In this document: positions 17,397 to 23,318 of the stretch, piece after piece
Numbering within the stretch: the stretch's first letter is position 1
Layout of the letters: each line of letters opens with the position of its first letter
NCBI GenBank assembly: GCA_023257145.1
Contig: JALRDA010000131.1
Coordinates: 1-64,000, forward strand
DNA length: 64,000 nucleotides
Origin: Candidatus Saccharimonadia bacterium
GTDB lineage: Bacteria > Patescibacteriota > Saccharimonadia > Saccharimonadales > Saccharimonadaceae
Direction: 5' to 3'
Made by a program: the position numbers and the translations under genes
The notes under the pieces: model-generated
Databases searched by the model: none
What the model saw: only the letters and a program-made list of their open reading frames with translations
Told to the model about the DNA's origin: nothing

Positions 17397-17888
17397 ATGT
17401 GGACATTGATGATTATTGCGCATGCCTTAACGGCATCACTAAGTTTGCTGTTAGGTGCGTTTCAGTTATTGCGACCTAAAAAAGGTGACCGCTTTCATAG
17501 AATGGTCGGACGTACTTGGGTGGTGTGTATGTATGTTGTCTGCCTGAGTTCATTTTATGTTCAGGAGGTGACCGAAGGATTCAGTTGGCTGCACGGGCTG
17601 TCGTTATTTACTATTATGACCGTTTCGTTAGGGTTATATGCGGCAATCAAGGGTAATATTGCTGCACACAAAGCGAATATGATCGGTAGTTATTTCGGAT
17701 CAGTTGCTGCATTCGTAGGAGTTATCGCTGTTCCTAGTCGGCGCATCCCGCAACTTGCCATGAATGAGACGCCACTATTTTTCTTGTTTATCGGTCTGAT
17801 CGTCGCCAGCGCAACACTTTTTATCTGCGGGCTTTATTTCTTTGCTAAATATCGTACGAAAGTTATCAATGCAAGAAAAGTTGCGTAA
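17397..17888 (+). CDS. DUF2306-like four-helix membrane protein
   Basis: 163 residues with four predicted transmembrane helices (about 3-23, 40-58, 65-85, 100-118 or 128-150). The first loop carries KKGDRFHRMVGRTWV, and the third contains AAIKGNIAAHKANMIGSY. This His/Arg pattern (HRxxGR ... HK) is typical of the DUF2306 predicted membrane family, whose function is not settled. It is nine bases downstream of map and probably transcribed with it. It could have a heme- or quinone-related role by analogy with similar four-helix bundles, but this is speculation. Confidence 0.7.
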   Translation: MWTLMIIAHALTASLSLLLGAFQLLRPKKGDRFHRMVGRTWVVCMYVVCLSSFYVQEVTEGFSWLHGLSLFTIMTVSLGLYAAIKGNIAAHKANMIGSYFGSVAAFVGVIAVPSRRIPQLAMNETPLFFLFIGLIVASATLFICGLYFFAKYRTKVINARKVA

Positions 17889-17915
17889 ATCAAAATAGTC
17901 GTCTTGATTACCGTA

Positions 17916-18557
17916 TCACTGTTCGAGTAAGACACGGACTCGTCGTCCGATTGCCTCGGATGGTTCAATGACTACTGCGCGCCCGTTTGCGTATTCGATG
18001 ATCGTATCTTTTATCCAATGATAGTGTGTGCAGCCCAAAACAATGACATCCGCACCATCCTCGCAGACTTTTTGAATAGTCGCTTTAATAATCTGATGAT
18101 TGATATCATTATTTTCGATCATGTTCGCCCAAGTGCTGCAGTCGGGCTCAATAATTTTAAGCGAGCTACCATATTTATCAATGAGACCATGGTATCTTTC
18201 GCTACGTAGCGTCGCGGGGGTTGCGCAGACAGCAATCGTTCTTGCTGCTGTTAGCGAGGCAGCGGTTTTAATCATCGGTTCGATACCGATGAACTTCTGA
18301 TAGGGATAACGCGCACGCAGGCTTTCTATCGCCAGGGCCGTGGCGGTGTTGCAGGCGAGGATAATAACATCCGAGTCAATCAGAAGTGGCTGGATTGCAG
18401 CATCCGTTAAGCTGATGACTTCTTCTTTTGACTTGTTGCCATATGGGACGTTGGCGCGATCGTTGACTGTGACGATCGATGCATCAGGAAAGGTGGTATA
18501 TAGCGCTGCGGCAACTGCCTCGCCACCGATTCCGCTATCGAATACGCCAAGTTTCAT
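17916..18557 (-). CDS. murI: Glutamate racemase
   Basis: 213 residues, about 50 shorter than typical. It makes D-glutamate for peptidoglycan. Both catalytic cysteines are present, Cys69 in ILACNTATA and Cys176 in LGCTHYHW, as are Asp7 (FDSGIGG) and the substrate loop NVPYGNKS. The shortening lies in the loops between them and at the C-terminus, so activity is plausible. The minus-strand -10 box TATTAT (18569-18564) is six bases before ATG, so the transcript may be leaderless. It is convergent with the DUF2306 gene and divergent from ftsA. Confidence 0.9.
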   Translation of the reverse strand: MKLGVFDSGIGGEAVAAALYTTFPDASIVTVNDRANVPYGNKSKEEVISLTDAAIQPLLIDSDVIILACNTATALAIESLRARYPYQKFIGIEPMIKTAASLTAARTIAVCATPATLRSERYHGLIDKYGSSLKIIEPDCSTWANMIENNDINHQIIKATIQKVCEDGADVIVLGCTHYHWIKDTIIEYANGRAVVIEPSEAIGRRVRVLLEQ

Positions 18558-18620
18558 AAATCAATAATAACCCCATATGACCGCTAGGCAAAACATTCCA
18601 TAAGCGGTATACTAAAACAC

Positions 18621-19865
18621 ATGCAAGAAACTTCTCGATACGCAGTCGGTATTGATATCGGTACGACCACTGTTCGCTGTGTGGTTGGACATATTGACGC
18701 GACGACTGGCGCACCAACGATTGTTGGCGTCGGCACAGCTCCAAATAGTGGAATGCGAAAGGGCGCGGTCGCGCATCTCGCAGGCCCAGGCCAAGCAATT
18801 GATACAGCGTTGGGTGAAGCTGAACGTATGAGTGGGTATCAAGTTGACGCGGCGTCGATCAGTATTAACGGCGCACATATTCTTAGTACGAAAGCTGACG
18901 GCATGATTGCTGTCGGTGGTGCGGACCATGAAATTACTGAAGAGGATTTGGCGCGTATCGAAGAAGTGGCAACCCTAGGTAAGGTTCCAGCAAACCGTGA
19001 AATTCTAGAGGTAGTACCTCATAGCTATCGTCTCGATGGCCAGGATAATATTAAAGATCCAATTGGTATGACGGGAACTCGCTTAGAGATTAATGCGAAT
19101 GTAGTGTCTGCATTAGCGCCTCATCTAGCCAATCTGCAGAAGTCAGCTGAAATGGCAAAAGTAACACCGCACACTATCACGCCTGCGGTACTTGCCGCTG
19201 CCCGCGCCGTGTTAACGGAGCAGCAGCTGGAAAACGGTGTCGCTGTGATTGATCTGGGTGGCGCGACGACAAGTATCGCCGTTTTTGAAGAAGGTGATCT
19301 GCAATATGTCGCCGTGATTCCACTTGGCGGTTCGAACATCTCAAATGATCTTGCGATTGGCTTAAAGACTGACCCTGAAATTGCCGAGAAGGTAAAACTA
19401 AGCCATGCAGTTGCCATTCCTCGTGGATCGAGTGAGGAAATCAACATCAAGCATGAAAAAGAGACGTATACGTTCACGACTGATGATATTGATGAAATTG
19501 TCGAGGCGCGGCTTGAGGAAATTTTTGATGCAATTCAAAAAGAGCTAAAGAAAGCTGGCCGAGCAGGTCAACTACCTAGCGGTGTTGTATTGACTGGCGG
19601 TACCGCTAATCTTAAAGGTATTTCGTCGTACGCAAAAGATAAATTGAACCTCGCAGCCCGTGTTGGAAAATCAGCGGGTTACGGCGGCGTGGCTGAAAAT
19701 ATTGACCAACCTCAGTTTGCGACTGCAGTAGGATTGATGCTCACTGATGTTCACGGCGCTAATCATATTTCCAGTCAATCATCGCAGGTGAAAGGCAGCA
19801 GTAAAGCTGCTTTAAAGAGCGCTTCGGGCTTTGTGTCTAAGTTTTTAGACCGGTTCAAGGTGTAA
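18621..19865 (+). CDS. ftsA: Cell division protein FtsA
   Basis: 414 residues. Actin-fold ATPase that tethers FtsZ to the membrane. Phosphate loop 1 VGIDIGTTTVRC (9-20), phosphate loop 2 VIDLGGATTS near 208, adenosine motif VLTGGTANL near 328, and a C-terminal amphipathic membrane-targeting helix FVSKFLDRFKV. The 1C domain lies between residues 85 and 160. The -10 box TATACT (18608-18613) is seven bases before ATG, so the mRNA may be leaderless. ftsZ follows after 64 bases with its own -10 box. Confidence 0.95.
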   Translation: MQETSRYAVGIDIGTTTVRCVVGHIDATTGAPTIVGVGTAPNSGMRKGAVAHLAGPGQAIDTALGEAERMSGYQVDAASISINGAHILSTKADGMIAVGGADHEITEEDLARIEEVATLGKVPANREILEVVPHSYRLDGQDNIKDPIGMTGTRLEINANVVSALAPHLANLQKSAEMAKVTPHTITPAVLAAARAVLTEQQLENGVAVIDLGGATTSIAVFEEGDLQYVAVIPLGGSNISNDLAIGLKTDPEIAEKVKLSHAVAIPRGSSEEINIKHEKETYTFTTDDIDEIVEARLEEIFDAIQKELKKAGRAGQLPSGVVLTGGTANLKGISSYAKDKLNLAARVGKSAGYGGVAENIDQPQFATAVGLMLTDVHGANHISSQSSQVKGSSKAALKSASGFVSKFLDRFKV

Positions 19866-19883
19866 TTAATTTTTGAATAATAA

Positions 19884-19892
19884 TGGTATACT
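19884..19892 (+). promoter_or_regulatory. ftsZ extended -10
   Basis: TGG followed by TATACT (19887-19892) with no good -35; an extended -10 inside the ftsA-ftsZ gap. Confidence 0.55.
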
Positions 19893-19929
19893 GTATTAAG
19901 AATAGAATATCTGGGGGAGAGTGCATTCC

Positions 19930-21135
19930 ATGCCTGAAGTAAAACCAAGTGAAATACAAACATTCGCCAGCATCAAAGTAGTTGGTGTCGGTGGCGCTGG
20001 TGGCTCAGCTGTCAACCGCATGAAAGACGCAGGATTATCGGGCGTACAATTTATTGCGATGAATACCGACGCACAGGCGTTGCACAATTCTAAAGCCGAT
20101 ATTAAAATCCATCTTGGACATGCGACAACAAATGGACTAGGTGCAGGGGCCGACCCTTCAACTGGTGAAGCAGCAGCGAACGAATCACGTGATGAAATTC
20201 GTGCGGCAATTGAAGGTGCTGACATGGTATTTGTTACCATCGGTGCCGGAGGTGGTACTGGTAGTGGTGCCGGTCACGTTGTCGCTGAAGTTGCGCGCGA
20301 GCTAGGAATTTTAGTTGTTGGTGTTGCGACAAAGCCATTTAGCTTTGAAGGTGACAAGCGCCGCCGTAATGCCGACTGGGCAATTGCACAGCTGGGTCGT
20401 TCAGTGGATACATTGATTACGATTCCAAACGATCGTTTGCTTCAAACAATTGACCGTCGTACGCCACTACTCGAGACGTTCAAGATTGCAGATGATGTCC
20501 TGCGTCAGGGTGTCCAGGGTATCTCAGAATTAATTACCGAACACGGTCTGATCAACCTCGACTTTGCCGACGTAAAAGCAATTATGAGCAACGCTGGCTC
20601 AGCACTTATGGGAATTGGTCGCGCTAGTGGCGATGACCGCGCAGCGCAAGCTGCTCAGCAGGCTATCGAATCACCACTAATTGAAGTGTCGATTGATGGG
20701 GCAAAGGGTGTACTGTTTAATGTCACTGGTGGCTACGACATGAGTATGAGCGAAATTCAGGAAGCTGCTGAAATTATCACGAGTTCTGTGTCGCCTGATG
20801 CAAATATCATCTTTGGTGCAACCCTCAAGCCAGAACTTGAAGACGAACTAATCATTACTGTGATTGCGACTGGCTTTGACAGCGCTTACTTCCATGAACA
20901 AGCGGCTCAATTAGAAGTACCAGCAGCATTGAACCAGCGCCGCGAAACGCCAGTTGTTGACGATGCTGCGGTAGAGGCAATTAACATGGACCTTGATCAG
21001 GTTGATGCAGCGGCTAACTTCGCCGATGATACACCGCATAATATTTGGCATGATGAGCCAGAAGAGACCGATGAGTCTGATACGCCAGCCTTCCTTCGTC
21101 GCCGCAAAAAGAATAAAAACACTGACGAATCTTAA
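19930..21135 (+). CDS. ftsZ: Cell division protein FtsZ
   Basis: 401 residues. Tubulin-like GTPase forming the division ring. VVGVGGAGGSAVNRM (near 16) and the tubulin signature GGGTGSGAG (near 106) bind GTP; NFDFADVK-like LDFADVKAIM is the T7 region. The end of the GTPase fold is near 315. An acidic Asp/Glu-rich linker leads to the conserved C-terminal peptide DTPAFLRRRKK, which binds FtsA. ATG 19930 is preferred over GTG 19921 because GGGGGAGA (19913-19920) then sits nine bases away. It forms a cluster with ftsA upstream and nrdR downstream. Confidence 0.96.
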   Translation: MPEVKPSEIQTFASIKVVGVGGAGGSAVNRMKDAGLSGVQFIAMNTDAQALHNSKADIKIHLGHATTNGLGAGADPSTGEAAANESRDEIRAAIEGADMVFVTIGAGGGTGSGAGHVVAEVARELGILVVGVATKPFSFEGDKRRRNADWAIAQLGRSVDTLITIPNDRLLQTIDRRTPLLETFKIADDVLRQGVQGISELITEHGLINLDFADVKAIMSNAGSALMGIGRASGDDRAAQAAQQAIESPLIEVSIDGAKGVLFNVTGGYDMSMSEIQEAAEIITSSVSPDANIIFGATLKPELEDELIITVIATGFDSAYFHEQAAQLEVPAALNQRRETPVVDDAAVEAINMDLDQVDAAANFADDTPHNIWHDEPEETDESDTPAFLRRRKKNKNTDES

Positions 21136-21148
21136 TAAGAGGTAGGAC

Positions 21149-21598
21149 ATGAGTCATAAGTATAAAATCGGTGACAGCCGCGTTATCGAATCACGCGAAT
21201 CAGCTGATGGTGTTACAATTCGCCGCCGCCGAGAATCACATGATGGCAAGCATCGTTTTACGACGTACGAACGCATTGAACGACCTAATCTCGCAGTCGT
21301 AAAAAAAGACGGATCGCGTGAGCTATTTGACCGTGACAAGCTCTCGATCGCGATCAAGCGTTCAGTAGGCAAATTCTTCACAAGTGAAGTCGAAGTCGAA
21401 GAGATGATCAATAGTGTTGAAGATGCCCTGTATGAACTCGGCGAAAGCGAAGTAACCTCCAGTCAGATTGGCGACCTTGTGATGGATGAATTGGCAGTTC
21501 GAAACGAAGTCGCCTATGTCCGCTTTGCGAGTGTTTATCACGAGTTTAAGACACTCGATGAGTTTGAGGAAATCTTACAACAGCGTCGAAGGAAGTAA
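21149..21598 (+). CDS. nrdR: NrdR-like protein lacking the zinc-ribbon cysteines
   Basis: 149 residues, the size of NrdR, the repressor of ribonucleotide reductase genes. The RRRRESHDGKHRFTTYERIE block and the ATP-cone (VVKKDGSRELFDRDKLSIAI to the C-terminus) match clearly. In the family the N-terminus begins with a CPxC zinc ribbon and later ECxxCGxRF; here the same positions read MSHKYK and ESHDGKHRF, so all four zinc cysteines are lost. DNA binding must work differently or be lost, while the nucleotide-sensing cone stays intact. GAGGTAGG precedes ATG. It follows ftsZ by 13 bases. Confidence 0.85.
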   Translation: MSHKYKIGDSRVIESRESADGVTIRRRRESHDGKHRFTTYERIERPNLAVVKKDGSRELFDRDKLSIAIKRSVGKFFTSEVEVEEMINSVEDALYELGESEVTSSQIGDLVMDELAVRNEVAYVRFASVYHEFKTLDEFEEILQQRRRK

Positions 21599-21603
21599 CT
21601 CGT

Positions 21604-21861
21604 ATGAAAGCAGTCGTGATCTACAAAGAAGAAAGTGACCATGCCAGAGAGGTGCTTGATTACCTGCGAGACTTTGCGCGCCAGACCGGCCACGAGTTAG
21701 AGACTATCGATCCCGATACGCGCGAAGGTGCGTCATTTTGTCGAACGTACGACATTGTCGAATATCCAAGCATCGCTGCATTAAGTGATGACGGTATGCT
21801 GCAGAATTTATGGCGGGGTCGACCATTACCAACCATTAGTGAGGTGAGTTATTATGTCTAA
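21604..21861 (+). CDS. Thioredoxin-fold protein without CXXC
   Basis: 85 residues resembling a thioredoxin/glutaredoxin fold: strand MKAVVIYKE, then helix, then TFDIVEYPSIAAL-like segment YDIVEYPSIAALSDDG, containing the cis-Pro loop, and the final strand and helix. The CXXC active site is absent; the only cysteine is in SFCRTYD near residue 48. It may be a redox-inactive fold member or a single-Cys partner. It overlaps the following VKOR gene by eight bases, so the two are coupled and likely functionally linked. AGTAACTCGT lies before ATG, giving no strong ribosome site. Confidence 0.6.
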   Translation: MKAVVIYKEESDHAREVLDYLRDFARQTGHELETIDPDTREGASFCRTYDIVEYPSIAALSDDGMLQNLWRGRPLPTISEVSYYV

Positions 21862-22471
21862 AATGAAAGAATTATTTCACAAGCAAAAGAATTACAAAGC
21901 ATTGTTCGGCACGATGCTTGCTTTTGGTATTATCGGATTGATTGCAAGTTTTGTTCTTGCTGTCGAAGAATTCCACTTACTGAAAAACCCACAGGCAACC
22001 TTAAGCTGCTCGTTTAACTTGGTGCTTAACTGTTCAACTGTTATGCAGACATGGCAGGCAAGCGTCTTCGGTTTTCCTAATATGTTTATCGGTTTAATGG
22101 CCTTTCCTGTCGTAATTATTGTTGCAGCGCTTGGACTTGCGCAAGCTAAAGTGCCTCGATGGTTTTATGTATGGGCAAATATAGGCTATCTCGCGGGTGC
22201 GATCTTTGCATATTGGCTATTCTTTAACAGTTTGTACGATATTCAAGTGCTTTGTCCGTGGTGCCTGGTGGTGACATTCAGCACGACAATTCTACTTGCG
22301 ACAATTACATCATATAATTTGCGCGAAAACACATTTAATTTTACAAAAAAAACGGATACAACGATACAAAAGTACCTTTCAAAAGATTTTCATAAGCTGA
22401 CTGTTGCAAGCTGGATCGTCCTAATGATTATCCTTGTCGTGCTTAAGTTCGGCGATGCTTTGTTTGCATAA
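21854..22471 (+). CDS. VKOR-family disulfide-generating membrane protein
   Basis: 205 residues with four to five membrane helices. It matches bacterial vitamin K epoxide reductase homologues, which reoxidise thioredoxin-like proteins with quinone outside the membrane. The loop cysteine pair lies in TLSCSFNLVLNCSTV (near 50-60), and the active-site CPWC is near residue 134 in a helix (VLCPWCLVV). A fifth hydrophobic segment ends the protein (SWIVLMIILVVLKFG). It overlaps the thioredoxin-fold gene upstream. In an organism with many Cys-paired exported proteins (see the RCC1 propeller at 36751) it is the likely oxidative-folding engine. Confidence 0.85.
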   Translation: MSKMKELFHKQKNYKALFGTMLAFGIIGLIASFVLAVEEFHLLKNPQATLSCSFNLVLNCSTVMQTWQASVFGFPNMFIGLMAFPVVIIVAALGLAQAKVPRWFYVWANIGYLAGAIFAYWLFFNSLYDIQVLCPWCLVVTFSTTILLATITSYNLRENTFNFTKKTDTTIQKYLSKDFHKLTVASWIVLMIILVVLKFGDALFA

Positions 22472-22480
22472 ATCAGGGGC

Positions 22481-22700
22481 GATGTCGTACAATTTAATAT
22501 AGTGACACTTCCGATTTCGGATTGAGCGGCTATCACCCGCGAACGTTACTTGAGAAGAAAAGCTATTTGCTGATTAGACCTCAACGTGTGCGCGACGTTA
22601 CAGCGAACAACTAAGCGCTAAAAAGAATCTCTTTTTAGAAACTGGATGGTACCGTCCGCATGATGCGGATTCCAGTGACTAAATAGGGATTTTTTGTTTT
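22481..22700 (+). ncRNA. Isoleucine T-box riboswitch, ultrashort stem I
   Basis: A leader with T-box parts in order. Short stem GCGG/CCGC (22526-22529, 22537-22540) exposes the loop CTATCAC with specifier ATC (22532-22534), an Ile codon. Stem III is a perfect hairpin CTAAAAAGA/TCTTTTTAG (22618-22638). The antiterminator helix ACTGGA/TCCAGT (22641-22646, 22671-22676) holds the bulge TGGT (22647-22650) of the T-box TGGTACCG, complementary to an ACCA tRNA end. Arrangement matches ultrashort-stem actinobacterial ileS T-boxes. A weak competing helix (ATTCC/GGGAT) before a T-run at 22690 may terminate; termination versus translational control is unresolved. It has a TACAAT -10 near 22488. Confidence 0.85.
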
Positions 22701-22716
22701 TAACGAAAGGAATAAT

Positions 22717-23316
22717 ATGTCACCAGAACAACTTCGTCCACGGCAAAATGAACGCCTCTTCGCTAAAGGTAAGCTCTTTGAATTAGTTCATATTGAGCAG
22801 CCAGATGGTAGGGTGTTTGAAGTGGCGCGACGCGCACCCGGCGTACGTTTGATTATTGCAGATCAAGACGCGAAAAAAGTGCTTTTGACCAGAGAGTTTA
22901 GGCGTGAATTAGGTGAGCAGGGCGAGTGGGACTACCGATTACCGGGTGGAAAGGTGTTTGATAGTCTTGAGGAATATGAATCATTTCGTGAAACAGGACA
23001 TGATATAGCAGATGCTGCCAAACATAAGGCGCTCGCAGAATCGGTTGAAGAAGCGGGTATTCAATTAAATTCGCTATCAGAATTTAAAAAATCTAACCTT
23101 GGTGCAACTGTTGAGTGGGATTTATTCGTTTTTGAATCTAAAGATTGGCGGCGACATGAGGCGGGTCAGCAACTAGAATCTGGCGAGCAGATTGAGGCGG
23201 AAAATTGGTTTACTTACGATGAAGCTACGGAAATGGCTCTTGGTGGCAACATGAAAGAAGAGCGTATAGCCTTAATTTTATTGCAGTGGATTCGTACGCA
23301 AAAGGAGGAGCAGTAA
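22717..23316 (+). CDS. Nudix hydrolase, divergent box
   Basis: 199 residues. A Nudix-fold protein in the ADP-ribose pyrophosphatase style: VRLIIADQDAKKVLLTREFR, RLPGGKVFD, and AESVEEAGI. In the canonical box GX5EX7REUXEEXGU the two halves are contiguous; here about 22 residues (DSLEEYESFRETGHDIADAA) separate them, and the Arg of REU is Ala. Catalytic Glu residues in VEE are kept. The substrate is unknown. It is the first gene after the isoleucine T-box and its stop is two bases before the ileS ATG, so it belongs to the Ile-controlled operon. AAAGGAA precedes ATG. Confidence 0.75.
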   Translation: MSPEQLRPRQNERLFAKGKLFELVHIEQPDGRVFEVARRAPGVRLIIADQDAKKVLLTREFRRELGEQGEWDYRLPGGKVFDSLEEYESFRETGHDIADAAKHKALAESVEEAGIQLNSLSEFKKSNLGATVEWDLFVFESKDWRRHEAGQQLESGEQIEAENWFTYDEATEMALGGNMKEERIALILLQWIRTQKEEQ

Positions 23317-23318
23317 TT

